Assembly: GCA_025786725.1 (NCBI GenBank)
Contig: JAHLTZ010000009.1
Span: forward strand, 248,001-312,000
Length of the DNA: 64,000 nucleotides
From: Syncephalis fuscata
Taxonomy: Eukaryota > Zoopagomycota > Zoopagomycetes > Zoopagales > Piptocephalidaceae
Reading direction: 5' to 3'
Shown: in pieces, positions 22,848 through 34,990 of the stretch
How the letters are laid out: the number at the start of each line of letters is the position of its first letter
Position numbering within the stretch: position 1 is the stretch's first letter
The notes under the pieces: model-generated
The model's database searches: none
Told to the model about the DNA's origin: nothing
The model's input: only the letters and a program-made list of their open reading frames with translations
Position numbers and translations under genes: made by a program

Positions 22848-24233
22848 CTAAGGCTCGTCGGTCAATGTCATTGTTGATAGAGTTGGGCGATGCTCATTAG
22901 TGCGATGATGCGAATTGTGTAAGTCTGCAGATACACCTCCCGATGCGGTTCGACGTTCCTCGGATCGTTCGCGTGCGCGCTCCATTTGCCAAAAACGCCA
23001 GAAAAACACCATAGCCAAAGATGGCCAGAGAACAACGAGAAAGCAAACTTCAATGACTGTGCCAAGTCCAGGATGAGCATTAAGCCATTCACCGCCGAAT
23101 CCCCATATGTATGACATAACAGCACAGTTGAAATAAAAGAATATTAAATAGTATAAAACACCACGCAGCCGAGTGATAGAAGCACTGCGCTCGTCTATTT
23201 CTTCATTTACATCAACTGATGCTGCCACTGACTGTGTCGATTTGGTTTCTGCTTTAGAAATACTTTTCATTGCATAAGCATAAAGAGCACCAAACTTAGC
23301 ACCCGCTTTTTTGTCTTCAGCTTTAGTATATTCTTCGTCTTCGTTGATTTCCGTAAGACCAATGGTAGTCTCATAAAGATCACCATTGCTTTTTTTCTGG
23401 CTAATAACCATATTCATATCACTTTCGCCATTCTGATTTGGATTGTAGGCTGTATGAATGTTATAGCCACGTCGATGGCCACTTCCAGGCATATTTCTTG
23501 AGTTGAAAGGTTGGTTTTGCGGCATTAGCTGGCGCAGTGTCATTGTAAGTACAACAGCGTAATACGCGTAGAATGTACCAAGAATAACAAAAATAGAACC
23601 CCAAATACCCCAAGCTAAACGAACATAATTAAAATGGCCTTCCCAGTCGCCCTGCTCCCCACGTAGCCCGCCCATAAATCCCAGCACCGCAGGTACAATA
23701 GAACCAATTATACAGGTCGCTGCAAGAAGCGAGAGAGTAAGACGGCGTGATGGAATGCGAACTAATAGTCGCGCATGTAGTCGAGACGGCCGCTGGCCCG
23801 GAAGTCGTCCCGTTGTTTGCTGCACCGTTTCGATAATACCGGCAGTAAACAACAGCATGCCCCAGTAACCGACCCAGCATGACATTGCTACACCGGCGGT
23901 ACGAACGGCCAAAGATGGCATTAAATCAAATGCACACAGAGTATTGTGTAACAATCGAGTGGCCAAAAAGCAGGCCATACAAACACAAAGAGCCTTCATT
24001 GGCTGGCCAATTAATCGATTGCCACCGACAACTGTTGGCCCCATGGATGGTAGCTGGCTACCATTGACTGTACGAGGGCGAAAGAGAATGTAGCAAGCAA
24101 TAGCTATAACGACTACATGAACGAATGCACCAACACCATAAAGTGATAGATGCATTGTTTGGTATTGACAATCAGTGAAATTTAATGTTATATCACAGTT
24201 GGGATAATATGGCGGTGGCTTGTTGAACTTCAT
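22848..24233 (-). CDS. Seven-helix membrane protein, receptor-like, unknown
   Basis: An intronless 461-residue frame. The short N-terminus carries a glycosylation-type NFT and two cysteines. Hydrophobic helices lie at about residues 29-48 (GAFVHVVVIAIACYILF), 80-105, 110-135, 165-190, 203-235 (WGIWGSIFVILGTFYAYYAV), 360-380 (RGVLYYLIFFYFNCAVMSYI) and 390-415. A long acidic, charged loop of about 120 residues separates helices five and six, and a charged Ser/Thr tail follows. The topology is that of a G-protein-coupled-receptor-like protein with a large third cytoplasmic loop, but no signature motif of a known class was recognised. Its length and clean frame contrast with the broken copies of the other membrane-protein family here. 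Confidence 0.75.
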   Translation of the reverse strand: MKFNKPPPYYPNCDITLNFTDCQYQTMHLSLYGVGAFVHVVVIAIACYILFRPRTVNGSQLPSMGPTVVGGNRLIGQPMKALCVCMACFLATRLLHNTLCAFDLMPSLAVRTAGVAMSCWVGYWGMLLFTAGIIETVQQTTGRLPGQRPSRLHARLLVRIPSRRLTLSLLAATCIIGSIVPAVLGFMGGLRGEQGDWEGHFNYVRLAWGIWGSIFVILGTFYAYYAVVLTMTLRQLMPQNQPFNSRNMPGSGHRRGYNIHTAYNPNQNGESDMNMVISQKKSNGDLYETTIGLTEINEDEEYTKAEDKKAGAKFGALYAYAMKSISKAETKSTQSVAASVDVNEEIDERSASITRLRGVLYYLIFFYFNCAVMSYIWGFGGEWLNAHPGLGTVIEVCFLVVLWPSLAMVFFWRFWQMERARERSEERRTASGGVSADLHNSHHRTNEHRPTLSTMTLTDEP

Positions 24234-25257
24234 GATAAACTGCTGCTAACAATAGCAGTAATAAAAAACCTATACTAAGGTTACGTGAAAAATAATGGTT
24301 TGGAAAATATGGAAATAATAGAGGCCAGAATACCGGCTGGCAGCTATACGCAATTGATTAAAAGAAAAATTAACGACGCGAATGAAGCGATTGCCAATTG
24401 GCATAGTTGCTATAAAGCCTTAATATAAAAGCAACACTATTTAACAGCGTATTTGCAGCATGCTACTTTACAAAAATATAAAAAAGCCGACGTTTATTTC
24501 CATATAAACTACCCTTGTATACCTTGTCAGTTCTGTTGTGACGCATATTGTCGGGCTCCCGGATCATCGCATACTACCATTAATAGAAAAGATGGTAGCA
24601 ATTACTGTCTAAAAGCAGCTTTTTTGTTAAATATTTTATCCATGTTGTTTTCGTGCCATGCGACAAGGCCAAGTGTCAGCCATTTCGAGTAGTATCCCGT
24701 ATCAAGCCAAGGGATGCTAGCTATGAGGCAACTGTGCGATCCTCTTTTAACTGAAAGCTGTTACTCTTTTTGTTTTGAGCCTTTGATGCTTACTGCAAGG
24801 TAATAGGCGCAAATCTTGCACTACCGTAGATCATGTAATTGTTTGGATTTTGTTGATTTATGTCGATATCTACTATTAAACGCATAAAAAAGCATTTTAA
24901 ATAAATTATAATTTATTTCTAATAATAATAATGATAAATTTCAAATGTATTCAAATTAATATAATCTGCCAACACTTTTATAATAATAAGATTGTACTAA
25001 TAACATAGTGATAATAAATGAACCAAACTATATTTCATATTAAATTAAAATGAAACCAATCAAATGTATGTTTTAGTCAAACTGATTTTTGAATCAATTC
25101 AACTTTTGTGCTCGCCATTTTCTCATACTCGTGCCAGTTGAAGTTAACGATATTTATCGATTTATCGTTATTCTGTACTGTTATATTGACCTGTAACGCC
25201 TAATCATTACCAATAGCTACCTAGTTAAACGGAAATTACCTTCTATTGCGTTAAATT
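24234..25257. other. Intergenic 1 kb, divergent promoter region
   Basis: Lies between the divergent seven-helix gene and NELF-C/D. A 79-codon open frame at 24,453-24,692 has no ATG start and no recognisable composition, so it is not called. A TATA-like TAATATAAAAG is at about 24,421. No repeats were recognised. Confidence 0.5.
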
Positions 25258-28037
25258 ATGGCGGGACGGGAACTGCCGCCACGCGAATCTGCGTCTGCCC
25301 TCGAACGGCTTACAGCGCCCGGTAAGTTGTTGAGAAGAACGCGTAGCTATAACCACCAACTATATTAATGCTTATTAACGATGGATTGCCACTATAACAA
25401 CAAGATTCACTACTTGAACCTAATATTACTGAATTGCTCTCGTCGTATTTACGAAGTGGCGGTAATCCGGTACAGGTAGTCACTTCATTATCGGCCAACT
25501 ATCGCGGCTTACCAGAAATGTACCGGCTACTTACCGAGGAATGGACGAGGCTTTTTCGACTAAAGGAAGAGGAGACTACAGCGGCGATTAGTACAGCGAT
25601 TCGTGAACGTATTGAAGGCGCCTTTGATTCTGATGTGCTTGATGCAACTTACAAGCAAAACGAGGCAAGTACTCGATCGATATTGCATGGTTTTTTTTAT
25701 CTAATAGTAGGATCGTTATTAGGATATTCCACCCTGGCTTGATAAATTATTAGAGGATCCTGGCTGGCGAGCAACTATGTATCGTCAATCGGAAAAATAT
25801 CCGAATTGTGTATTATTAAATACGGCTATCCAGGTGAGTTAACATTTTTACGTAAAATGAAATTTATTTATCGTTTAATATGTTAGCGTATAGCCACTTC
25901 TGCCAATCGTGATGAAATTGCCGGTTTAGCGACTGCATCTAGTTATCTAAAAGTGTTTTCAGAAATATTCTTTAGTGCGTTACAGCGACTAGTTCAAGAA
26001 GATGATGCAGGCTTGGTTGAACGATTGCCAGAATTTGAGGTAACAACATCAATAATGCTAGATCACACTATAGATTGAATAGTTAATAAGTATAAATAGA
26101 GAATATGTTGTAGAAATGCTCAAACATTTGTTTTTTCTCAAGCAATTCTATATCGATTAAGTCAAGAATCGGGTGGACGTCAATTACAACGATTAAGAAA
26201 GACTCTTGAAGTTGCAGTGCGTGATAAACAAGAAAGGTAAATACTTACTTTATAACTTTGTAAATAGCCATACTAACTAATGCCAATATCTATGTAATAG
26301 TCCTGAATTAGTACGAGCAATACGAACACTTTTTTCGGAACTTTCCAACAATGTCGCCTCTACAATTTCGATGATATTAGAACGAAAACGTATTTCACCA
26401 GGCGATGCCGTACTTGTAAGTAATATATCTAAATAGATATTATAAATCAAAATTAATTACTATTATATAGCTTTATGACACATTTAACAAAGATCCCACT
26501 TCATCAGTGGAAGCAATTCGTGACGCAGAATTTCTTGGTTAGTTAATAATAATAATAATAATCTATAATATTGTATTAATTAACAATTTGTTAATTTGTT
26601 AATAGATATTCTATTGGCCACCATATTTACTCATTCTCTAGACACTACCAAAAAAGATATTCGTTTTAAATACATTTGGCTATTGGCATTTATTGCATCA
26701 GCACAACAATTAAAAGATGGATCGGTAAGTGTATTAATTATAAGTGTTTAAATATTATTAAATAGAATTGAATGCTATTTAGGTTGATACAAAAGACGTA
26801 GAATCAACGCAAAAAGCACTTGATGAATTGCAGCAATTATTGCCTATTAAATATACACAAGCTGCACTTAATACAGCACTTAAAATGGCCATGTCTCGTA
26901 TTGAGCAAGTAACCGATTATTGATTATACTAATTATTAACTATATATTATTATTATGTATTCACACACACACACATATATATAGTCTACCAATAGCATCC
27001 ATGGCAATACTAGTCTGGCTACAACATATTTTATTAGATACACCATTTTACGAAACCTATTTTCGAGTAACAGAAATACCCGCTCCTTTATTACTTATGG
27101 AAGAGGTAACTATTTGACGTGAATAAATTGGCCTATATTATAAAACTTATTTTTAACATTAGATTGTCGTCCGCCATCCACAGCAACGTGATCGTGTATT
27201 TGATTTACTACGTCGCAGTTTTGAAATGGCCGTTGCCAATACATCTCCTCAAACATTGGTAATTAACTACCTTATATACTATATCGCTATTACTACTAAT
27301 AATTATTATAATAATAATATTGTATCGATATTTAAATAGATGGCACTTCGCCGTGCTTTACTTGATCGTATGATGGCCATGATGTACCATGGCTATATTA
27401 TGCCCATTCTTAACTATATGAGCGAACAGGCAAACCAGTTGGATGAAAGTCTTATTGTTCACTTTTCGCTCAAAGTGAGTAAATACAAAGGCCAATAGGC
27501 AAAAGAACAAACAACAGTCACTATAATGTATGTTTAACACTATTGTTTATAGATGCTTGGCATGTTTCGTCCACCATTCCGTATACGCTTTTACAGCCCT
27601 GCATTACGTATTCACGCACTGGCCACCGATGCGTTGTTGAGACAACCGAGTCTTACCGCAAGCTCTGTGCGTAATCCTCGATCTATTCCATCATCAAATA
27701 GTGCAGGGGCCAATAGCGCTAGTGGCGGCAGTATTCAAGCCTTAATAGCCCCGGCCGAGGATGCCGCTACGCGTGAAAAGGCAATTGGTTGGTTGGCAGA
27801 GTTTGTGGGTAAGTTCCTTAGTATACGCCTATGGTGGCCTATGTTTCATAAAGTCACTAACAATTACGCCTTTTTATAGATCACCCACCCAAAGCATCGC
27901 CACTTACGCGTAATAAAACAAACACCGCTCCATTATCCCTGTCACTTGGCGCGGATAACTCAGATGTAGATCGCGCATTAAATACCGAAGAATTTGCCCT
28001 ACTAAAAGACATTCGGTCCAAATTGATGGCCAGTTAG
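25258..28037 (+). CDS. NELFCD: Negative elongation factor subunit C/D (TH1)
   Basis: About twelve exons run from MAGRELPPRES (ATG 25,258) to the TAG at 28,037. The TH1 family pattern runs the whole length: YLRSGGNPVQVVTSLSANYR and GLPEMYRLLTEEW near the N-terminus, then WLDKLLEDPGWRATMYR, YPNCVLLNTAIQRIA, LPEFERICCRNAQTFVFSQA, ISPGDAVLLYDTFN, FLDILLATIF, and LLDRMMAMMYHGYIMPILNY. Human NELF-C/D has matching blocks in the same order. In animals it is the scaffold of NELF, which with DSIF pauses RNA polymerase II near promoters. Introns are 45-70 nt with standard borders, and all exons join in frame. An Ala/Ser/Asn insert near the C-terminus is lineage specific. No other NELF subunit is in the window. 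Confidence 0.88.
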
Positions 28038-30272
28038 GAGATCATGGTCGATGTATGCTCAATAAAAAGTTTATGATACAAATCCACTCATTGACCACCA
28101 CCTTGTACAGTCGCCTTTTCCCTCTACTCTTTATTTGAATGTACACCCACCCACCAATACACACAACACAGAAAGAAAAAGATGACTGGTCAATACACTT
28201 GCATGTGAATCCGTGTAATGTCGTCCCCTTCAATTAACATTGAACAAAAACGATTCGTTTCACAGTATTGGACACGTCTCATTTTCTTTTCTTCCTCCGT
28301 TCGTTCTTTCTTTCCTAGTAGCATTATTCCATATTAAACTATTAAACGCGGTGTTCTAAAAGTAGTCCTTTATTTGGGTGAGTATAGAGCCAAAAGCGTA
28401 TATAGCTGGACAGTTCCCTGTCGTTTTACTATTTATCGACTCTGCTTAATTGTCTATTGACATTGACACTACTCATCTTGACGCTACCTTCCAATAATAC
28501 CTCGTTCCTCTACTATTCAAGTGTGGCCAACTATTGAACGGTCATTGCTGTACTTGTTGTTGTTGATATTGCTTTGCTATTCGTGATTTATTGACGGCCA
28601 TTGCTAATTCCAATACTACGACATACGATTATTAATTGTACCTTTTTGACCATTGTTATTATCTTGCTATTAGTACTACTGCTTTGCCGTACTACCGCTA
28701 CCTCCGCTATACCATTTACTTTAGACGTACTGACGCTACAGGTACAGGTTACGGAGTTATTGCCAGTCAGAACCAACCAACCACTTCTTTGTAGCATTGC
28801 TGTTACTGCTTTCTATACAAACGATCAAGGTAAGTGTTTTTTCTGTAAACCACCACCATCCTTGTCACACCATCTCCCCTATATGCACAGGCATATACAC
28901 GCCATCTATAGATAGAGGTGGAAGAGACACAGACACATACACATACACACAGGCATACAATCAAATACAGATACAGATACAGATACACAGAAAGTACATA
29001 GTGTTGCCTATCAGTGTTGTATATCCTCCCCTTCCCTCTTCTATGCTGGTCTATTTCTCCCTTAAGCCTATAAGCTAGTCATTAGATGTGTTTTCTATTC
29101 TACCTGCCTCTACCTGTAGTTATATGCTTAAATGGTAAACACAGACCTGAGCTGTCCTTTTTTCTCTTTCCAATCTTTTCTCCAGAAATGTATGCCCATG
29201 CGCATCACTCTTTTTAGCAATAACAAAACTCGCTGCACAACTGCATGCTTCCTCCGTGTTTTCAGATTTGATACTTCTGCCTATTGTTCAATTTCATATC
29301 ATTAACGGAACCATACTCTTCACACTTTGTCTCGTTTGCTGGCTCAGACAACATAATAACTGCTACGGCCACCTAATCGCCATTCCTATTACTACAACAA
29401 TAACTGCAACAACAACTGCAACTACTAGCTTCACAACTATTGGTCAATTGCCTTACTATTGGCTGATTTTTGTTGTCTATAGTTTTTTTGTTGTTCGTTT
29501 ATTCATTTACTTGTTCGTTTTACGCTTTTCTATCTACACTATTCTATCTTTGATCGAAAGAAACGATAGTCTATCTGATAGCAAGTCTATCGGCGATACA
29601 AATTACGACAACAACAAAAAGTAAATTTGCTTTTATCCTTCCTTTTCCTTTAGTGCAGTGATAGTTTAGGTCGGCTGGTTACGACTGTTATTCCAACAGC
29701 TATTCTGTTCTATTCTCTCTACTCTTTCTACGCTATTAATATTGCTATTTTAGTAGTAATAATTATTGAAAGCGTCTACTCGTGCTCAAATTCAACCTTG
29801 TTTATCAGCGCTATTGATCTAGCGTATTCATGTTGATGTCTGTATACCTTGGCTCCCTTATAACGGCATCTCCTTTCTACAACTCCTGTGCTTTCTCCCT
29901 TCCTTTACTCCCTTTTGATTACGGTGTTTATAGTTGATAAACGCCGCAGTCTTATTTACATCACCGCAGGCTTATTATTCGCCATTTGTTCCTCATTAAC
30001 GCTTATTTTAATTTGATTTGGACATTTGGCCATCACCACGACTACTATTTAGTTGCGCTACATCCTTTGGCTGGTCCGTATTTGGCTTTTAAGCGTGGTT
30101 ACTTTCTCAACAACGACAACTCAACAGTCATAGCTTGATTGCGACTGCTATTACCATTATTGCTGTTATCATTACTGCTATTATTATTATCGTCACTATT
30201 ACTACATTAGTTAAATCAGTACCATTGTGTTGACAAATATTGTGAAGCAATAGCATTGACACCATTGACAAC
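28038..30272. other. Intergenic 2.2 kb, pyrimidine-rich, microsatellites
   Basis: A long stretch unusually rich in C and T on the plus strand, possibly a promoter and long 5' leader for the gene at 30,273. It contains CA/GATACA-type microsatellites (about 28,928-28,995). Open frames here (28,601-28,915 and 29,256-29,624) are hydrophobic because the DNA is T-rich. The first has an in-frame stop just upstream and no ATG before its hydrophobic part, so neither is called. Confidence 0.5.
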
Positions 30273-32115
30273 ATGAATCGAGTAGGACGGTTGAGTAGGC
30301 GAATGCCTCAATCGACATCATCAAAATGGGCTATCAACGAGAAAGGCGAAAAAACTACTACTATAACTGGTCAAGATGCCAATGGAAATCCTGTCACTCA
30401 AATTACTGTGACCGATTCTAGTGGCAAAGTTATTAGTCAATCTGGTAATGCTCCTATCAATTTACCTCCGTTTATGACTGTACCCCTCCCTATAACTACC
30501 GCCCCTCCACCACGTCCTTCAGAAACATCGTCCTTACCATCTTCTTCTGCTTCTACTTCTGCTTCTTCTTCTTTGAATATAGGTTCCGATCTAGATGGCA
30601 AGGGGTCCTCTACTAATACTAATACTGCAACATCAGCTTCCGTATCCACCACATCTAGTTCTGACACTAGTTCCAGTTCCAGTTCCAGTTCCAGTTCATC
30701 GTCGTCATCTAGTTCATCGTCGTCATCTAGTTCATCTTCCACATCTACGCCCAATACGAGTTCGACAACAATACCACCTGTGCCCCCTCAGTCTACCTCT
30801 ATTTCTTCTGGTACTAATTCGCAAAGCGACCTTACTAACAATGGATCGGCCAATTCAGGTAGCAATGGAATGAACGGAGGCGTCATTGCAGGCATTGTTA
30901 TTGGCATGTTACTTCTTTTAGCACTTATTGGCTTCCTTATTCGTCGTTCGATGATTAAACGGCGCCAAAGACGGGCCAGTACTCGTTTTAGCTCATGGGC
31001 GCCCAATTCAAGAAATGGAACAGCAAGCATGACCCAGACCACGAATCTCAATCGGGCAAGTAGTCATTTTACTGGTCCATCTCATATTATTGGTACAATG
31101 CCCTCAGTTTTACACGCATCACCGTCACCAGCAGCCCCAATTGCATCACCAGCTATTTTGCTGCTGCTGCTGTCACTACAAATAACCATAACCATCATAG
31201 CCATAGTAATGCTAATGACCATAGTAGCAGTACTACATCCACCGATATTAACAATACAAATGCTAATATTGGTCGTAATGCAGCCGGATTCTTTGTACCG
31301 CCCACTGCACTTGTCTCACAGGCTGACCTTCGCGGTGATATGTCACCTACCAGAGACTCTATGTTTATTCCGGCACATAATGACGATGACGATACAACTA
31401 CCAATAACAACAACAACAACAACAATAACTACGATAATACTACGAATAATAATAATAATAATAACATTACTATTCATAGAGCATCATCAAATCCAACGCC
31501 AATTGCCCTTCGTCGTGTATCAACTGACTGTTATCAGCCGCCCATTTCTGCAACAGCTAATGAAAACCGAGATAGCTGTGTACTTGAAAGTGACGCTGAT
31601 TACTCATTCGATAAAATAGAAGCAGATGTAACGACTGTTTCATCACAAGCTGTTCCAACGCGTATCTATCTTACTGATGACCCAATAGCCGAGGAAAGTG
31701 AAACATCTTCCTTGCATGAACACCACAACCAGTCGACAACAAAGGATCTAGGCAGTATTCTCGGTTTAGAGAATATTCTTACCGATTACGTCAAAAGCAT
31801 CCAAGCCACATGTCAGATATCGCAGAACGACCCATATCAGACATTCATCGTGATAGTATTATAAGTATTGATGACGATACACCATCGCCACTGCTATCAC
31901 CCACCTTTCCAACACCAATGGCAGAATCAACATCGTGGAAGACACCGCGTAGCAGTACATCTACACTGTCAGTCCATACAACACGTACAGGCCGTGGTCG
32001 TCCACAATCAAACGTATCGGTAGTATCGCGACAAGCAGTGGCCTTTGAGGCTGCACCTATGCCGCGGGCTGCACTTCGCGTTATTAATCGACATAGTCGT
32101 GATGAACGCCAATAG
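30273..32115 (+). CDS. Ser-rich single-pass membrane protein, unknown
   Basis: From MNRVGRLSRRMPQSTSSKW (30,273) the protein has a short folded-looking segment with EKTTTITGQDANGNPVTQIT, a Pro/Ser/Thr-rich region, a poly-Ser tract coded by AGTTCC and TCATCG repeats (about 30,655-30,745), one membrane helix GVIAGIVIGMLLLLALIGFL and a stop-transfer RRSMIKRRQRR. The cytoplasmic part contains NYFAAAAVTTNNHNHHS, poly-Asn and SPTRDSMFIPAHN, ending ALRVINRHSRDERQ at 32,115. The layout resembles Mid2/Wsc-type wall sensors, but no signal peptide is seen, so a first exon may be missing. The frame changes near 31,140 and 31,815; each change equals one missing base, or a 29-nt GT-AG intron (about 31,124-31,152 and 31,811-31,839). 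Confidence 0.6.
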
Positions 32116-32361
32116 AACCAACCACCATTTAACTAGGGATATGGCTATTATGAACATAGTACATCCTCTATTATCTGCTTGTGTGTAAAGAGATATTTAA
32201 TTCATAAGTAGTATTGAATGGTAACTACTATCTCTTTCACCTACCATTTCCTTCCTTACTTTCTGTCATTGCGTAACGAATTCTTATTTGAAAATATAAT
32301 CATAAACTAATAGCTATTAACTAATTATTAAGTGTGTTATAGTGTTAACTATTGATCAGGA

Positions 32362-32840
32362 ACTACTGTATTTTGACTCCCACATTTTTATTTATTCATT
32401 TCACCTCTCAACACTTTTAAATACAACTAAACACTCATTCATTACTATAACATGCATAATATACATCCAACATTAATTAACTCATGTGTAATTAAGTATG
32501 CACATTACGGTATTAGTTGAAGTTGAAATAACATTTAATAAAATAAAAGGCTTTTTACACTGAATTGTTAAATATCTTTGTTGAAATGATCTACAAGTAT
32601 AAAAAGAATAAATAATTGCGATTATTAAATATAATTATTATAATAGCAATGTGGTTCAAGTAAACAGAAACAAAATAGAAAAGAAATAGATCGCATAACA
32701 GTTTGGTGTACAGTATGACAACAGGCAAATAAGTAATGAGGAACAATATGGAATCGCAATCATATGACTTCTATTAATATTCGATTAATTTTTCTACACA
32801 TGGCCAGTAACAACAATAATCGGCCTCAAATGTTCCAAAA
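32362..32840. repeat. Truncated copy of the 1639-2156 MITE-like family
   Basis: Starts with TACTGTATTTTGACTCCCAC, like the end of the element at 1639, and shares an internal block with it (CTTCTATTAATATTCGATTA ... GGCCAGTAACAACAATAATC against the matching stretch at about 1,980-2,040). The far inverted end is missing. Confidence 0.5.
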
Positions 32841-33067
32841 AAATCAAATAGTATGTTACGTTATTTATTTAATCAATTTCATATCATTCCGCAATTGCTG
32901 TTGTTGCGCTAATATATAAATGCTATGTATTATTCCATTTTTAACTTTAACTTTTAGTGCTTGTTAATTGAGTTAAATATGCTGTATCATCATATAAATT
33001 ATTGTGTGTCATTTAGCATTATTATACAATCTATTAAATTATTAATTATTCAGTATGGTTTGCGGTT

Positions 33068-33187
33068 AAAATGACTACATTTAATAACGCCCAATCTATT
33101 GAACATAATGGTGGATGGTGGGTGACATCAATTATCAAATACTCATCATTGTATATTTACTGCCCAGTATGCATATATCAGCACATT
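33068..33187. repeat. Dispersed repeat B
   Basis: AAATGACTACATTTAATAAC followed by ATTGAACATAATGGTGGATG and a stretch ending near CAGTATGCATATATCAGCAC. Similar sequence lies at about 4,859-4,950 and 50,990-51,095, all in the same orientation. Confidence 0.55.
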
Positions 33188-33360
33188 ATGTGTTATTGCT
33201 ATATATATATATCGTCATTTTGCTTGATTAATATTAAAATCATACCTACTTGAAATAATCTAGTTTATTTATAAATAATTTTAATAAAACATAACCCGTT
33301 TATATCCATATTATTTGTTCTACTAATGTAACTCAGTGAACAAACTAAGTGCGATAGGTC

Positions 33361-33549
33361 AATTTTATTAATAAAAGAGTCGGAGCCATACCGACAACGG
33401 TTATAGACAGCGTATAGCCAATATATAATAAAATAATAAACACTATAATGAATCTGCAATATTGAACAAGGTTAGCAATGTTAAAGTTATTGAGCATTAG
33501 TCAAACTTTTTTAATAATAAAGCTAAAATAAAAATAAAAATAGTTTTGG
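33361..33549. repeat. Dispersed repeat C, inverted relative to 51,276-51,484
   Basis: Block with GAGTCGGAGCCATACCGACA, GGTTATAGACAGCGTATAGC and AATATTGAACAAGGTTAGCA is the reverse complement, with substitutions, of 51,276-51,484. No coding content was seen. Confidence 0.6.
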
Positions 33550-33690
33550 TAGAGCAAGACTATACAAGTATAAAATAATATATAAAATTATAAATGTAAG
33601 CTAAAAAAACATGTAAAACAACGTCAAAGTTATGGTGCATATAATGTAATGAGTGGAATGAGTGAAGTTTATTGGGACAAATAAATAATA

Positions 33691-34331
33691 AATAAATTGT
33701 TTAATATACAAAAAAATAGTTATTTTTATTTAATTAATTAATAATGTAATATACACAATTCATAAATTGAATGGCATTGTACATAAAGAGACTATGAATA
33801 AATTGAAATACAGATAAGGGAATTGTTCAAGTGGCAGAATAAAAGAAAGAATAAAAATTAACTGCATAAAAGCAAATATATTAATAGAATATGTTATCAG
33901 TAAATAAGAAGAATGAATATCAATGCATAAACAAATGTCATTATCATAAAACATGATGTTATAGTTGACAACTAGACTTTTAAGCATCAGATTCAGTTAT
34001 AAGCAACAGTATTATTGAATGTTAAATAAAACACTTGTAAACACATCTACTCTAAACTACGCCTTTGTATGTATAATTAAATAGTGATCTATCAAAAGAG
34101 AAAGAGAAGAGTAATAGAAGAAATAGTATAAATGGTCATATCAACACATTATCTGAGTAAAATAAATGTTTAATATTATTACTGATACAATGTTATATTT
34201 AATCAATTCTATTTTATGGAAATAATAATGTTATTATATTACATTAATATTTATTGTGAATGATCATTTAAACACAAATTAATTAATCAAATTATTACAA
34301 TCGATTGCGTAAAATGATTTACTGATCTGGG
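33691..34331. repeat. Right arm of the 644-bp inverted repeat
   Basis: Near-perfect reverse complement of 4191-4834, differing by a few substitutions and small indels in T/A runs. The two arms enclose 28.9 kb of ordinary genes. This arm lies about 660 bp before the F-box gene start. Confidence 0.85.
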
Positions 34332-34990
34332 ATTAAAGTAATAGTCAGTCTAAATAAATTCAAATACTTCCTTTACGCCACTCCTCCCCTTCGTAGATTG
34401 AATATGCTTCCTCCCCTGCCTATCTTCTTATTTTTACAATATCTATATTTGCAACCAGTATCTCTATCTTTGCAGCGATAACATTGCTATTATGAACAAT
34501 TATAGCATTATAAGAGCCAATAGATGTTTTTGAATGCTAATATGCGCACCAATTGACCAACGACCATGTACCCGCGTAAAGTAACTACACTACAATTACG
34601 ATAACAACTGCTACAGCTTAAAATATTCCAGTTTTATACCGTTAAGCGTGAACACCAATACTGTTAGGTCACGCCCTTCTATTCTCTCGCTCTTTCGCTC
34701 ACTCACTCGCTCACTCTCGCTATTTGACCTATTCCCTTGTTCTCTTTATTACATTTACACGCCATCTTCAATCGTGCGGGTCAGTGTTTATTCTCGTTAT
34801 TCCTATTGATTACCATACCGTTTATACCAACCGTAAATACTTGTGTACACTTGCCTATTTACTTGTGTGTGCCGCTTGACGGCATTGCAGCTGGATTCTT
34901 AGTATATACTGTCCTGTCAATACTACAGTGCTCGCAGTCACGTCGTTTGTAATCTCAACGAGCTAACAAGCTATAGAAGAAGAAGGCGAC
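34332..34990. other. Promoter and leader of the F-box gene
   Basis: Pyrimidine-rich plus strand with TCTCGCTC repeats at about 34,680-34,725. An open frame at 34,737-34,952 lacks an ATG and is not called. Confidence 0.4.

Noticed and set aside
28601-28915. Possible signal-peptide exon for the Ser-rich membrane protein
   Set aside because: An in-frame stop lies just upstream, there is no ATG before the hydrophobic part, and the hydrophobicity follows from the T-rich DNA.
29256-29624. 122-codon hydrophobic ORF
   Set aside because: Low-complexity T-rich composition, no ATG context and no family; likely chance.
30437-30754. Minus-strand acidic ORF over the poly-Ser tract
   Set aside because: Antisense of the Ser-rich coding repeats; no independent support.
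4191-34331. The 644-bp arms as LTRs of one retrotransposon
   Set aside because: They are inverted rather than direct, lack TG...CA ends, and enclose unrelated housekeeping genes instead of gag-pol.
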